Positions 46,357 through 55,269 are shown, counted from the stretch's first letter. The stretch: DNA of 64,000 bases from Pseudomonas fragi (GCF_025426255.1 NZ_CP104861.1:62001-126000); one strand, 5' to 3'. Made by a program: numbers and translations. Notes: generated by a model from the sequence alone, not told the origin.

Positions 46357-46381
46357 ATTCTTAAAAATACTATTTAAGAAT
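46357..46381. promoter_or_regulatory. Inverted repeat upstream of oscA, candidate CysB-type operator
   Basis: ATTCTTAAA and TTTAAGAAT are perfect inverses separated by seven bases (AATACTA), in an AT-rich stretch 71 bases before oscA. The size and symmetry fit a LysR-type site, and CysB controls this operon in related bacteria. The identity is inferred. Confidence 0.45.
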
Positions 46382-46426
46382 GTTTATATAACTGAAAGAT
46401 CAAACAAGAGGCTGGGACAACTGTAT

Positions 46427-46564
46427 GTAGCCGCTGCCGAAGGCTGCGTCCGGTTGCGAAGCGACCGTAAACTCTGCCCCCGGGTTTTGTCTGAAGCCCA
46501 GCAGTAACCGGTTTTACGACCGCTACGCGGCCGAACGCAGCCTCGTTCCTTCGGCAGCTGCTAC
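46427..46564. repeat. Hybrid palindromic repeat
   Basis: The left arm (GTAGCCGCTGCCGAAGG) is of the GTAGCCGCTGC family and the right arm (CCTTCGGCAGCTGCTACG) is of the GTAGCAGCTGCC family. Inner arms CTGCGTCCGGTTGCG and CGGCCGAACGCAG pair imperfectly. Confidence 0.82.
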
Positions 46565-46718
46565 GAATTACCCGGCATACAGGTGTTCTCGGACTACACT
46601 CCAAATGCCCTATCACGACAGGCTGTTATACAAAGGTGGGAACTGTCGCTGGACAGTCAGCGCGAGTGCGATCACCTTAGAGCGGCTGTCGTCTTTTCCT
46701 GCATAGTCTGGAGTCTTT

Positions 46719-46967
46719 ATGTCGTTTACCCCTGAGTTGGTTGCCGAACTGGAAGTCCTTGCACTGTTTGACCTGGAAAGTACTCTTGAGGGCCTGAAAA
46801 TCCATCAACATGCCGCGCCGGAAAAAATTGCTGCGGCGAAGCGCCTGTTTGAAAAAAAGCTGATTGATCAACCCGATGGCGGCTACCTGACAAGCCTGGG
46901 ACGCGATGCTGCCCAAAATGTCCAGACGCTGCTGACGATCCTTGTTGAATCCAAAGAAATTGCCTGA
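46719..46967 (+). CDS. TIGR02647 family protein
   Basis: This 82-residue protein has FTPELVAELEVLALFDLEST and GYLTSLGRDAAQ, which match the TIGR02647 family found almost only in gammaproteobacteria, next to cyaA in pseudomonads. It may bind DNA through a winged-helix-like fold; the function is unknown. GTCTGGAGT precedes the ATG. Confidence 0.88.
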   Translation: MSFTPELVAELEVLALFDLESTLEGLKIHQHAAPEKIAAAKRLFEKKLIDQPDGGYLTSLGRDAAQNVQTLLTILVESKEIA

Positions 46968-47000
46968 CACCACGTCGCGCCCACGGGATCTGAACGATCA

Positions 47001-48251
47001 ATGATTCCGCGGGCACACTTATCTACACCCGCACTGAACGAGGGAGCCGAACGACAGGTTCTCCAGCAGATGCGTGGGCGCTTTTTGAGTGTCAATGAGG
47101 GCCGCCTGGCCCGTGCAATGGAGGGGCTGGCGCCACGCCAGAAAGCGTTACTAAACCTCCTGGCGTTGTTGTTTCATGTGAATCACCCCCTCTTGCCCGG
47201 TTATGTGTCGGACTGTACCCCTGCCGGAGTCTCGGGTTATCAACCCGATGCACTTGCTCTGACGGAAGCCCGGCAGTTGATTCGGGGCTTTTCATGCAGC
47301 ATGGGCAGCTCATGCCCTTCGCAGCCGATCCACGGCCTTTTTCTGATGGGTAGCCTCGGTACTTTGGCCCAGACCGATCAAAGCGATATGGACGTGTGGA
47401 TTTGTCTCGCCCCGAACTTGAGCAATCAGGCACTGACGGCCTTGCGCAAGAAATGTCGGCGCCTGGAAGCCTGGGCAGCGAGTCAGGGCTGTGAGGCACA
47501 CTTGTTTTTGATCGATGCTCAACTGCGCAACGACGAGGGCGGTGAGCCACGGCAGAGATTGTTGCTCGATGAGTTTTATCGCACGGCTATCTGGCTCGCA
47601 GGGCGTACGCCGATGTGGTGGTGGGTGCCGGTGGATGAGGAGGCGCGGTACGCCGAGTTTGCTCGGGGGCTATTGGCCAGGCGCGTCGTGGGTGGCGACG
47701 AAACCATCGATCTTGGACATCTGGCGCATATCGCCCCTGACGAGTATTTAAGCGCCGGGCTGTGGCAGTTGTTCAAGGGTATTGAGTCGCCGTACAAGTC
47801 GCTGCTCAAGCTGTTGCTGATTGAGGTGTACGCCAGCGAGCACCCGCGGGTCAGTTGCCTGAGTCTGAGTTTCAAACAGGCGGTGTACGCCAACCAATTG
47901 GACCTTGATGAGCTGGACCCCTACCTGGTGGTTTACCGCCGGCTAGAGCATTACCTGATCGAGCGTGGTGATCTTCAGCGATTGGAGCTGGTTCGCCGCA
48001 GCCTGTATCTGAAGGTCGGTCACAAGCTGAGTGCCGTTGCAGCAGGTGTGCAGTGGCAGTATCTGTTACTGCAGCGACTGACCCGTGAATGGGGCTGGGA
48101 TGAGCTGCACTTGGCAATGCTCGACAGTCGCTCGCAGTGGGAGGTGCAGCAGGTCAGTCATGAGTGCCGGGCATTGGCCCGTGAGCTGAGTGTCAGCTAT
48201 CGGTTTTTGAGTCAGCTGGCTCATGTGGAGCAAGCAACCGCGCCGAAATAA
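47001..48251 (+). CDS. cyaA: Class I adenylate cyclase, truncated to its N-terminal half
   Basis: This 416-residue open frame matches the N-terminal catalytic domain of class I adenylate cyclase, which makes cAMP. The nucleotidyltransferase motif GSLGTLAQTDQSDMDVWIC has Gly117-Ser118 and Asp129/Asp131. Other pseudomonads have proteins of roughly 900 residues; here a TAA follows VEQATAPK and the C-terminal regulatory half is absent. A relic in another frame follows (48254). Because the catalytic part looks complete, the product may still be active but deregulated. The position before rnk and cyaY is the normal one. Confidence 0.85.
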   Translation: MIPRAHLSTPALNEGAERQVLQQMRGRFLSVNEGRLARAMEGLAPRQKALLNLLALLFHVNHPLLPGYVSDCTPAGVSGYQPDALALTEARQLIRGFSCSMGSSCPSQPIHGLFLMGSLGTLAQTDQSDMDVWICLAPNLSNQALTALRKKCRRLEAWAASQGCEAHLFLIDAQLRNDEGGEPRQRLLLDEFYRTAIWLAGRTPMWWWVPVDEEARYAEFARGLLARRVVGGDETIDLGHLAHIAPDEYLSAGLWQLFKGIESPYKSLLKLLLIEVYASEHPRVSCLSLSFKQAVYANQLDLDELDPYLVVYRRLEHYLIERGDLQRLELVRRSLYLKVGHKLSAVAAGVQWQYLLLQRLTREWGWDELHLAMLDSRSQWEVQQVSHECRALARELSVSYRFLSQLAHVEQATAPK

Positions 48252-48253
48252 AG

Positions 48254-48322
48254 CTGGGGCAGCGCTGCGCAATCGAGCGCTACCGCTGTGACATGACTGA
48301 TCTGAACCTATCGCGGATAAGG
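48254..48322 (+). pseudogene. Possible relic of the cyaA 3' end
   Basis: Read in the +2 frame relative to the cyaA stop, this stretch gives IERYRCDMTDLNLSRI. From memory this resembles the extreme C-terminus of full-length Pseudomonas CyaA (a pattern like ERY-C-x-TDLDLS). If so, an internal deletion of about 500 codons removed the middle of the C-terminal half and shifted frame. The resemblance is short and recalled, not searched. Confidence 0.45.
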
Positions 48323-48323
48323 T

Positions 48324-48737
48324 TTATGCGCTGAAGTCGCTTGCTGCTTTTGGCTGGTATTCAACTTCAAGCAGTTCCAGCTTGAGGGTTTTACCGCCTG
48401 GGGCTGGCCAGTTGATGTGTTGACCGACTTGCAGGCCCAGCAGCGCGCTGCCAACCGGTGCCAGAATCGAAACCTTGCCTGCGTCAGCATTGGCGTCTTT
48501 CGGGTACACCAGTGTCAGGTGGTAGTCCTTGCCACTGCTTTCTTCACGGCAATGCACTCGCGAGTTCATGGTCACAACGCCAGCAGGCACTTCTTCGTGG
48601 CCGACGATGGTTTCGGCGCGATCGAGTTCGGCTTGCAGTGCCTCAATGCCAGGAGTCGTTTCCGGCAAGCTGTCGATGAGTTGCTCCAGACGCTGTACGT
48701 CCAGGCGGGTGAGGATGAGTGGGGTTGGGGTGCTCAT
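48324..48737 (-). CDS. rnk: Regulator of nucleoside diphosphate kinase
   Basis: This 137-residue GreA/GreB-like C-terminal fold protein ends in SILAPVGSALLGLQVGQHINW, as in Rnk. It binds RNA polymerase and affects nucleoside diphosphate kinase and alginate in Pseudomonas. The ATG of MSTPTPLIL is chosen. It is convergent with cyaA, with only 72 bases between the stops. Confidence 0.93.
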   Translation of the reverse strand: MSTPTPLILTRLDVQRLEQLIDSLPETTPGIEALQAELDRAETIVGHEEVPAGVVTMNSRVHCREESSGKDYHLTLVYPKDANADAGKVSILAPVGSALLGLQVGQHINWPAPGGKTLKLELLEVEYQPKAASDFSA

Positions 48738-48772
48738 GACCTGGCAGACTCCTTTTTTCTGCACGAAAAAGC

Positions 48773-48802
48773 AAAACCCCGCCGGATAATGGCGGGGTTT
48801 TG
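48773..48802 (-). terminator. Terminator upstream of rnk, ending the cyaY-DUF1289 transcript
   Basis: AAAACCCCGCC and GGCGGGGTTTT form an 11-base stem with loop GGATAAT. It is between DUF1289 and rnk, both on the minus strand. Confidence 0.9.
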
Positions 48803-48914
48803 ACGAACCTCGTTAGTGCGAGGCGAACCCCGACACTACCACAGCAGAATAAATACACAAGCTGTGTGGGGTTTTGCTGTTTGCCCCTGAACTGATTGCA
48901 ACTGGAGATTATTC

Positions 48915-48947
48915 GTAGCAGCTGCCGCAGCCTGCGGCAGCTGCTAC
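48915..48947. repeat. Mini palindromic repeat overlapping the DUF1289 stop codon
   Basis: A perfect 16-base inverted pair (48915-48930 and 48932-48947) has one central base; the arm is GTAGCAGCTGCCGCAG. It is the shortest version of the GTAGCAGCTGCC family here. The CTA at 48944-48946 is the TAG stop of the DUF1289 gene. Confidence 0.93.
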
Positions 48948-49156
48948 GGGAGCATCTGGCGCAGTTGAGCCTGTTCACAGATTACCCGACGCCGCTGGTC
49001 GTCTGCCGAGCGCCACTCGCGGATATCTTCGACGTGGCGGAAACAGCCCAGGCAGACTTTGTGTTCATCCAGCCGGCAGGTGCTGATGCATGGGGACGGC
49101 ACTGCCGGACTGACGTTGCTGTAGAGCGGTTTTGCAGGTTTAACAGGAGCGGTCAC
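48944..49156 (-). CDS. DUF1289 cysteine-rich small protein
   Basis: This 70-residue protein has the DUF1289 pattern SPCISTCRLDEHKVCLGCFRH, with four cysteines that probably bind a metal. Function unknown. It starts with GTG two bases after the cyaY stop. Its stop codon lies inside a palindromic repeat. Confidence 0.88.
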   Translation of the reverse strand: MTAPVKPAKPLYSNVSPAVPSPCISTCRLDEHKVCLGCFRHVEDIREWRSADDQRRRVICEQAQLRQMLP

Positions 49157-49158
49157 TA

Positions 49159-49491
49159 TCAGATCTCTTCAAATTCCAGCTCTGCGCCAGCGTGTTCCAG
49201 GGTCAGGCGCTGAACCATTTCACTGAGCAACTCGTCGGTTTTATCGCACTTCCACGAACTGCGCTTTTCATCGTAGTCGAAGTGGAAACCGCCACTGGGT
49301 GCCGCCAGCCAGAGCTGAAGCACTGGCGCCTGCCGGCTGAAGATCAGGGCTTTGCCATTCTCAAACTTGACCGTCAGGATTCCGGCGGAATTCTCCACAT
49401 CTACATCCAGATCACAGTCGTCGAAGATGTCTTCCAGATTTTCCTGGGTGGCATCGACCAGATCGTGAAAACGGGCTTCAGTCAAACTCAT
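49159..49491 (-). CDS. cyaY: Iron-sulfur cluster assembly regulator CyaY (frataxin)
   Basis: This 110-residue frataxin homologue has an acidic helix NLEDIFDDCDLDVDVENS that binds iron, and LIFSRQAPVLQLWLAA plus GGFHFDY in the beta-sheet. It modulates Fe-S cluster assembly with IscS. It is divergent from the lptM-lysA-dapF operon, the usual Pseudomonas order. Confidence 0.97.
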   Translation of the reverse strand: MSLTEARFHDLVDATQENLEDIFDDCDLDVDVENSAGILTVKFENGKALIFSRQAPVLQLWLAAPSGGFHFDYDEKRSSWKCDKTDELLSEMVQRLTLEHAGAELEFEEI

Positions 49492-49630
49492 GGTGGAACC
49501 TCGTAATATCTAGTCATGCTCGGAGCTCGCAAGATACGGGCGCTCCAAGCCGATTGCAAACCCCATGACAGATGCCCGCCAACACTACTGATTATTCACA
49601 CAGGCCCTTGCGCTTGGCGGCTCTGCTGCA

Positions 49631-49659
49631 TAGGCAAGCTGGTAGGCGCTCGGTATACT
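49631..49659 (+). promoter_or_regulatory. Sigma-70-like promoter for lptM-lysA-dapF
   Basis: TAGGCA at 49631-49636 and TATACT at 49654-49659 are separated by 17 bases, 34 bases before the lptM start. The -10 is one base off consensus and the -35 is weak. Confidence 0.5.
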
Positions 49660-49693
49660 CGGGCGCAATTAATGCTTTTCAAAGGATTTCGCC

Positions 49694-49843
49694 ATGAAGC
49701 GCCTGATCTCTTCTATTGCTGCGCTCGTCGCGGTCGCCTGCCTTGTTTCTGCCTGTGGTCAAAAAGGACCGCTGTATCTGCCCGATGACAGCAAATCCCC
49801 TGAAGACCAAGCGAAGTCGTCGCAACCGCACAAGCACCAATAA
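49694..49843 (+). CDS. lptM: LPS translocon maturation chaperone-type lipoprotein LptM (LppL)
   Basis: This small 49-residue lipoprotein has signal MKRLISSIAALVAVACLVSAC with lipobox VSAC (Cys21). The mature start CGQKGPLYLPDD is the LptM (YifL) hallmark. LptM helps LptD mature in E. coli, and the same is inferred here. AAAGGA precedes the ATG. lysA follows nine bases after its stop, so the two are in one operon with dapF and xerC. Confidence 0.95.
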   Translation: MKRLISSIAALVAVACLVSACGQKGPLYLPDDSKSPEDQAKSSQPHKHQ

Positions 49844-49852
49844 GGGAACACC

Positions 49853-51100
49853 ATGGACGCTTTTAATTACCGGGACGGCGAGCTGTTCGCCGAAGGTGTT
49901 GCGCTGACGGCCATTGCCGAGCGTTTCGGCACGCCGACTTACGTCTATTCCCGGGCGCACATCGAGGCGCAATACAACGCTTACGCCGATGCCCTGAACG
50001 GCATGCCGCACCTGGTCTGTTTCGCCGTCAAGGCCAACTCCAACCTGGGTGTACTCAATGTCCTGGCGCGTCTTGGCGCCGGTTTTGACATCGTGTCCCG
50101 CGGTGAGCTGGAGCGTGTGCTGGCCGCTGGCGGCTCGGCTGACAAGATTGTGTTTTCCGGTGTCGGCAAGACCCGTGACGACATGCGTCGTGCTCTGGAA
50201 GTGGGCGTGAACTGCTTCAACGTCGAGTCCACTGAAGAGCTTGAGCGCCTGCAAGTTGTGGCCGCCGAAATGGGCGTTCGCGCGCCGATCTCGCTGCGGG
50301 TCAACCCGGACGTTGATGCGGGCACCCACCCGTACATCTCCACCGGTCTCAAGGAAAACAAGTTCGGCATCGCCATCGCTGACGCCGAAGATGTCTACAT
50401 CCGCGCCGCGCAGTTGCCTAACCTGGAAGTGGTCGGCGTCGATTGCCATATCGGCTCGCAACTGACCACCCTCGAACCTTTTCTCGATGCCCTCGACCGC
50501 CTGCTGGCGTTGATCGATCGCTTGATCGATTGCGGCATTTACCTGCGTCACATCGATCTTGGTGGTGGTTTGGGTGTGCGTTATCGCGATGAAGAGCCGC
50601 CGCTGGCTGGCGATTACATCAAGGCCGTGCGCGAGCGTATTGACGGGCGTGACCTGGCGCTGGTGTTCGAGCCGGGCCGCTTCATCGTGGCCAACGCAGG
50701 CGTGCTGCTGACCCAGGTCGAGTACCTCAAGCACACCGAACACAAAGACTTCGCCATCGTCGACGCGGCGATGAACGACCTGATCCGCCCGGCGTTGTAC
50801 CAGGCCTGGATGGACGTGACCGCGGTTCGCCCGCGTGGCACCGAAGCCCGCGCTTACGACATCGTCGGCCCGATCTGCGAAACCGGTGATTTCCTGGCCA
50901 AGGACCGCCAATTGGCGCTGGCCGAAGGTGATCTGCTGGCGGTGCATTCGGCCGGTGCTTATGGCTTTGTCATGAGTTCGAACTACAACACCCGTGGCCG
51001 CGCCGCCGAAGTTCTGGTGGATGGCGATCAGGCGTTTGAAGTACGTCGTCGCGAGACCGTGGCCGAGTTGTTTGCTGGCGAAAGCCTGCTGCCGGAGTAA
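49853..51100 (+). CDS. lysA: Diaminopimelate decarboxylase
   Basis: This 415-residue PLP enzyme makes lysine from meso-diaminopimelate. The Schiff-base lysine is Lys60 in [18 protein letters not shown] and [11 protein letters not shown] are the PLP-binding motifs, and [11 protein letters not shown] carries the catalytic cysteine. It is the second gene of the operon lptM-lysA-dapF-DUF484-xerC-HAD, with dapF starting four bases downstream. Confidence 0.98.
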   Translation: MDAFNYRDGELFAEGVALTAIAERFGTPTYVYSRAHIEAQYNAYADALNGMPHLVCFAVKANSNLGVLNVLARLGAGFDIVSRGELERVLAAGGSADKIVFSGVGKTRDDMRRALEVGVNCFNVESTEELERLQVVAAEMGVRAPISLRVNPDVDAGTHPYISTGLKENKFGIAIADAEDVYIRAAQLPNLEVVGVDCHIGSQLTTLEPFLDALDRLLALIDRLIDCGIYLRHIDLGGGLGVRYRDEEPPLAGDYIKAVRERIDGRDLALVFEPGRFIVANAGVLLTQVEYLKHTEHKDFAIVDAAMNDLIRPALYQAWMDVTAVRPRGTEARAYDIVGPICETGDFLAKDRQLALAEGDLLAVHSAGAYGFVMSSNYNTRGRAAEVLVDGDQAFEVRRRETVAELFAGESLLPE

Positions 51101-51104
51101 TCCC

Positions 51105-51935
51105 ATGTTGCTGCGTTTTACCAAAATGCACGGCCTGGGCAATGATTTCATGGTTCTCGACCTGGTCAGCCAGCACGCGCACATCCTGCCCAAGCACGCC
51201 AAGCAATGGGGTGATCGGCACACGGGCGTCGGTTTTGATCAATTATTGATCGTTGAGGCGCCGAGCAACCCGGAGGTGGATTTCCGTTACCGGATCTTCA
51301 ACTCCGACGGCTCCGAAGTTGAGCAATGCGGCAACGGTGCGCGCTGTTTTGCGCGCTTTGTGCTCGACAAGCGTTTGACCACCAAGCGCCAGATCAAGGT
51401 CGAAACCAAAAGCGGCATCATCGAACTGAACGTGCGCAGTGATGGGCAAATCAGTGTCGACATGGGCCCGCCGCGTCTGGTCCCGGCCGACATCCCGTTT
51501 GTGGCCGACGCGCAAGCGCTGAGCTACGAACTGGATGTCGACGGGCAGACTGTTGAGTTGGCTGCCGTGTCTATGGGCAACCCCCATGCGGTATTGCGTG
51601 TCGACGATATCAACGCCGCGCCGGTGCATGAGCTGGGCCCAAAAATTGAACATCACCCGCGCTTTCCGGCGCGGGTCAATGTCGGTTTTCTGCACGTAAT
51701 TGATCGTCAGCGCGGGCAACTGCGGGTCTGGGAACGTGGCGCCGGGGAAACCCAGGCCTGCGGCACCGGGGCTTGCGCCGCCGCTGTGGCTGCGATCAGC
51801 CAGGGTTGGATGGACTCACCGCTGATCCTTGATTTGCCCGGTGGCCGTTTGTCCATCGAATGGGCAGGTCCTGGCCATTCAGTGATCATGACCGGCCCGG
51901 CGATGCGTGTTTACGAAGGACAAGTCCGTTTATGA
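51105..51935 (+). CDS. dapF: Diaminopimelate epimerase
   Basis: This 276-residue PLP-independent epimerase makes meso-DAP from LL-DAP. It has the two catalytic cysteines, Cys75 in EQCGNGARC and one in [11 protein letters not shown] near residue 219. The ATG of [15 protein letters not shown] is chosen over an in-frame codon 37 upstream that lies in lysA. The DUF484 start is 13 bases after its stop. Confidence 0.98.
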   Translation: MLLRFTKMHGLGNDFMVLDLVSQHAHILPKHAKQWGDRHTGVGFDQLLIVEAPSNPEVDFRYRIFNSDGSEVEQCGNGARCFARFVLDKRLTTKRQIKVETKSGIIELNVRSDGQISVDMGPPRLVPADIPFVADAQALSYELDVDGQTVELAAVSMGNPHAVLRVDDINAAPVHELGPKIEHHPRFPARVNVGFLHVIDRQRGQLRVWERGAGETQACGTGACAAAVAAISQGWMDSPLILDLPGGRLSIEWAGPGHSVIMTGPAMRVYEGQVRL

Positions 51936-51948
51936 GCGAGCGCAACCG

Positions 51949-52665
51949 ATGACCGACAAGACGCAGCCTTCAGACCTCGATGTACCTGTGGATAACTCGC
52001 AAGCAAGCACCGTTGCCGCTTATCTAGAGGCGCATCCGGACTTCTTCAGCCAGCGTGATGAGCTGCTGCTGGCGCTGCGTATTCCGCACCAGCGTGGTGA
52101 CACAATTTCGCTGGTGGAGCGCCAACTGGAGCTGTTGCGTGGTCGTAATATCGAGATGCGTCATCGCTTGTCGCAGTTGATGGACGTGGCCCGTGACAAC
52201 GACCGCCTGTTCGAAAAGACTCGGCGCCTGAACCTCGCCTTGATGGACGCCACCAGCCTTGATGAGCTGGTGATTGCCGTTGAAGACAGCTTGCGTCATG
52301 ACTTTCAGGTGCCTTTTGTCAGCCTGGTGCTGTTTGGCGACAATCCGATGCCGGTCGGGCGTTGGGTCAGCAGTGCCGATGCACAGCGTGCGCTGGGTGG
52401 TTTGTTGACTGAAGGCAAAACCGTCAGCGGCAGCCTGCGCGAGCATGAACTGGACTTTCTGTTTGGCGAAGAGCAGCGTAAGCAAATTGGTTCGACTGCC
52501 GTGGTGGCGCTCAATCACCTGGGCTTGCACGGCGTATTGGCGATTGCCAGTCGTGATCCGCAGCACTACAAAAGCACGGTGGGTACGTTGTTCCTCGGCT
52601 ACATTGCCGAAGTACTGGGCCGGGTGTTGCCGCGCTTTACCAACGCTCTGCGCTCGGTACGTTAG
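51949..52665 (+). CDS. DUF484 (GAF-like) family protein
   Basis: This 238-residue protein has SQASTVAAYLEAHPDFFSQR, then SLVERQLELLRGRN and a C-terminal GAF-like domain (SLVLFGDNPMPVGRW). The family always lies between dapF and xerC in proteobacteria; function unknown. xerC begins right after its stop, with no gap. The ATG chosen is the second possible in-frame start. Confidence 0.93.
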   Translation: MTDKTQPSDLDVPVDNSQASTVAAYLEAHPDFFSQRDELLLALRIPHQRGDTISLVERQLELLRGRNIEMRHRLSQLMDVARDNDRLFEKTRRLNLALMDATSLDELVIAVEDSLRHDFQVPFVSLVLFGDNPMPVGRWVSSADAQRALGGLLTEGKTVSGSLREHELDFLFGEEQRKQIGSTAVVALNHLGLHGVLAIASRDPQHYKSTVGTLFLGYIAEVLGRVLPRFTNALRSVR

Positions 52666-53562
52666 ATGGAACGGCAACTGGACGCTTACTGCATTCACCT
52701 GCGCAGTGAGCGCCAGGTGTCGCCCCATACGCTGGAGGCCTATCGCCGCGACCTGAACAAGGTGCTGGCGTTCTGCGCCAAGGAATCAATCGCCAGCTGG
52801 ACTGCACTGGATATCCAGCGCATGCGTCAATTGGTATCGCGTCTGCATCAGCAAGGCCAATCCTCACGCAGCATTGCGCGTTTGCTGTCGGCGGTGCGCG
52901 GGTTTTATCACTATCTCAATCGCGAAGGCTTGTGCGACCACGACCCGGCAAACGGTCTGGCCCCGCCCAAAGGTGAGCGCCGCCTGCCTAAAACCCTGGA
53001 TACCGATCGTGCTCTGCAATTGCTGGAAGGGGGCGTCGAGGACGACTTTTTGGCCCAGCGCGATCAGGCCATTCTGGAGCTGTTTTATTCTTCGGGGCTG
53101 CGCTTGTCGGAGTTGACCGGGCTTAATCTGGATCAGTTGGACTTGGCTGACGGGCTGGTCGAGGTGCTCGGCAAGGGCAGCAAGACTCGCGTCTTACCTG
53201 TTGGTAAAAAGGCCCGGGAGGCGCTACAGGCCTGGTTGCCGATGCGGGCGCTGGCCAACCCGCAGGACGACGCCGTGTTCGTCAGCCAGCGCGGTACACG
53301 CCTTGGGCCGCGTGCGATCCAGGTGCGGGTCAAGGCTGCCGGGGAACGTGAGCTGGGCCAGAACCTGCACCCGCATATGCTGCGCCATTCATTTGCCAGC
53401 CACTTGCTGGAATCCTCCCAGGATTTGCGCGCCGTACAAGAGTTGCTCGGGCACGCGGACATCAAAACCACGCAAATCTATACCCATCTGGATTTCCAGC
53501 ATCTGGCATCGGTCTACGACAGCGCCCACCCACGGGCCAAACGCAGTAAGGACAGTGAATGA
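52666..53562 (+). CDS. xerC: Tyrosine recombinase XerC
   Basis: This 298-residue recombinase resolves chromosome dimers at dif with XerD. The catalytic residues R146, K170, H237, R240, H263 and Y272 are all visible. It abuts DUF484 and overlaps the HAD gene by four bases. The context is the housekeeping one, so it is not a phage integrase. Confidence 0.97.
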   Translation: MERQLDAYCIHLRSERQVSPHTLEAYRRDLNKVLAFCAKESIASWTALDIQRMRQLVSRLHQQGQSSRSIARLLSAVRGFYHYLNREGLCDHDPANGLAPPKGERRLPKTLDTDRALQLLEGGVEDDFLAQRDQAILELFYSSGLRLSELTGLNLDQLDLADGLVEVLGKGSKTRVLPVGKKAREALQAWLPMRALANPQDDAVFVSQRGTRLGPRAIQVRVKAAGERELGQNLHPHMLRHSFASHLLESSQDLRAVQELLGHADIKTTQIYTHLDFQHLASVYDSAHPRAKRSKDSE

Positions 53563-54248
53563 CGATTGAGCTGATTACTTTCGACCTCGACGACACCTTG
53601 TGGGACACAGCACCGGTGATTGTGAGCGCCGAAGCCGTATTGCGTGACTGGTTGATGGAGAACGCGCCAAAACTGGGCGTTGTCGAAGTCGGGCATTTTC
53701 AGGCGATTCGCGAGCGGGTGTTGAGTGAAGAACCCCAGCTCAAGCACCGGATCAGCGCACTGCGTCGGCGGATTCTGTTCCATGCGCTGCACGGCGCGGG
53801 TTACGAGAATGCAGCCGCGCTGGCAGATGATGCGTTTGAGGTGTTTATTGAGGCGCGCCATGCGTTGCACCTATTCCCGCAGGCTGAGCCAACCTTGATT
53901 GCGCTGGCCCGGGATTACACCTTGGGCGTGGTCACCAATGGCAACGCGGATGTGCGGCGAATCGGCTTGGGGCATCACTTCAAATTTGTGCTGTGCGCCG
54001 AAGACATCGGTATCGCCAAGCCGGATGCGCGCCTGTTTCACGAAGCCCTGCTGCGCGGTGGCGTAGCGGCGGGTGCGGCGGTGCATGTGGGCGACCACCC
54101 CGGCGATGATATTGCCGGGGCGCAATTGGCGGGCTTGCGTGCGGTGTGGTTCAACCCGGGTGGCAAGCACTGGGATGGCGACAGGGCCCCGGATGCTGAA
54201 ATTGGCTGCTTGAGCGAGTTACCGGCAGTGTTGAAAGCACTTGGCTAG
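53559..54248 (+). CDS. HAD-family hydrolase
   Basis: This 229-residue phosphatase-like protein has motif [10 protein letters not shown] and late [12 protein letters not shown]. The YigB-like pattern suggests FMN phosphatase or a related activity; in E. coli yigB also follows xerC. The overlap with xerC (ATGA) supports cotranscription. It ends before a repeat and a terminator. Confidence 0.92.
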   Translation: MTIELITFDLDDTLWDTAPVIVSAEAVLRDWLMENAPKLGVVEVGHFQAIRERVLSEEPQLKHRISALRRRILFHALHGAGYENAAALADDAFEVFIEARHALHLFPQAEPTLIALARDYTLGVVTNGNADVRRIGLGHHFKFVLCAEDIGIAKPDARLFHEALLRGGVAAGAAVHVGDHPGDDIAGAQLAGLRAVWFNPGGKHWDGDRAPDAEIGCLSELPAVLKALG

Positions 54249-54274
54249 GGCCAGCAGCGCAGGCAATACGCTCC

Positions 54275-54421
54275 GTAGCAGCTGCCGAAGGAACGAGGCT
54301 GCGATCGGCTGCGAAGCGGCCGTAAAACCTGAGATCCGAGTTTGACGGGTACACTGCAGTGTCTGATTTTGCGACTGCTTCGCAGCCGATCGCAGCCTCG
54401 CTCCGCGAGTCAGCTGCTACG
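54275..54421. repeat. Palindromic repeat, GTAGCAGCTGCC family
   Basis: Arms CCGTAGCAGCTGCCGAAGG and GAGTCAGCTGCTACGG pair imperfectly at the inside. Inner arms GAGGCTGCGATCGGCTGCG and CGCAGCCGATCGCAGCCTC are perfect inverses. Confidence 0.87.
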
Positions 54422-54449
54422 GGGATTAGTGTTGTATTTGCATCACCCA

Positions 54450-54481
54450 CAAAAAAACCCGCAGCGACGGCGGGTTTTTTC
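54450..54481. terminator. Bidirectional terminator between HAD and sutA
   Basis: AAAAAAACCCGC, loop AGCGACG, GCGGGTTTTTT: a strong hairpin with A- and T-runs on both sides, between convergent genes. Confidence 0.93.
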
Positions 54482-54501
54482 TTCAAGCAAACAGCTAACC
54501 C

Positions 54502-54828
54502 TTAGATAGGGCGGCTGCCGTACTTGTTGTCAGGCTTCTTGGGCGGGTCTGCCACCACGTTGGCCTCAACTTCCTGCACCTTGCCACCTTTGGACAAAAA
54601 CTCTTCCATGGCGCGGGCCAGAGCATCACGCTCCTTGTTTTTGGCTTCTACGCTCGGCAGGTCATCGACTGACACTGCAGCCTTGGATTTGCCTTTGGCC
54701 GCAGGGACCGGAGCATCATCGCCACCGTCGTCATCTGCAACGTCCTCGGCTGCCGTTTCCAGGCCATCCTCGGTTTCGTCGTCTTCACCTACTTCGAGGT
54801 CATCATTTTCCAGATCGTCGTCGCTCAT
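54502..54828 (-). CDS. sutA: SutA, RNA-polymerase-binding transcription factor
   Basis: This 108-residue, very acidic and largely disordered protein starts DDDLENDDLEVGEDDETEDG, has a central helix RDALARAMEEFLSKGG and ends KYGSRPI. It matches SutA of P. aeruginosa, which binds RNA polymerase and raises transcription of ribosomal and housekeeping genes during slow growth. The position beside amtB-glnK agrees. Confidence 0.93.
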   Translation of the reverse strand: MSDDDLENDDLEVGEDDETEDGLETAAEDVADDDGGDDAPVPAAKGKSKAAVSVDDLPSVEAKNKERDALARAMEEFLSKGGKVQEVEANVVADPPKKPDNKYGSRPI

Positions 54829-54937
54829 GTTCTACCCCATGACATACGTAAAGCAGATTAGTTATAGACCAGCTGTGGCAACTGTCGACCGCCGCTGGTG
54901 AAAAAGTAGCCTTGGGCAAACCGCGGCTTGCACCTCT

Positions 54938-55100
54938 TCAGCGTTGTAACGTGAAGAGGGCTTGACGAATACCGACATCATTACGGCGTCCGTCTGAATA
55001 AACACCTTGCCAGGCGCCCAGTGCCAGATGCTCCGGCAGCACGGCTCACGGGCCTTGAAAGCGTCGGGAGATCATCCTCGCTTTCGTCGTACTCGAGCAT
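54938..55100 (-). pseudogene. Relic of YjbQ-type (thiamin phosphate synthase-like) gene
   Basis: Codons 55039 down to the TGA at 54938 read LPEHLALGAWQGVYSDGRRN and end TLQR, which match the YjbQ C-terminal LALGTWQG-x-TLQG region. In another frame just before it, ATG at 55100 reads YDESEDDLPTL, like the family's acidic DEGPDDMP segment, but the frame is broken and about 10 codons shorter than expected between the two. The remaining gap bases (54829-54937 and 55101-55270) show nothing else I recognise beyond presumed sutA and amtB-distal signals. Confidence 0.55.
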
Positions 55101-55269
55101 TGTTTTCTGCCCTCGGCGCGCATTCTAGCGTGCTGAAGAAAAAAGCAAAGCGGCTAATAGTCGAGTTGTGTCGCAAGTATTCTTCACTACAACAAGCGTA
55201 GAACTTGGCGACCCCCGTAACGTGTAGGGCAAATCATTTCATTACCGAGAATATCGCCTTATTACGGGC

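Noticed and set aside
52666..53562. Tyrosine recombinase as evidence for an integrated element
   Set aside because: It sits in the standard dapF-DUF484-xerC operon and has all XerC residues, and no attachment repeats or phage genes are nearby.
55007..55201. A 64-codon plus-strand frame in the sutA-amtB gap
   Set aside because: No ribosome site or domain, and it runs antisense to the better supported yjbQ relic.
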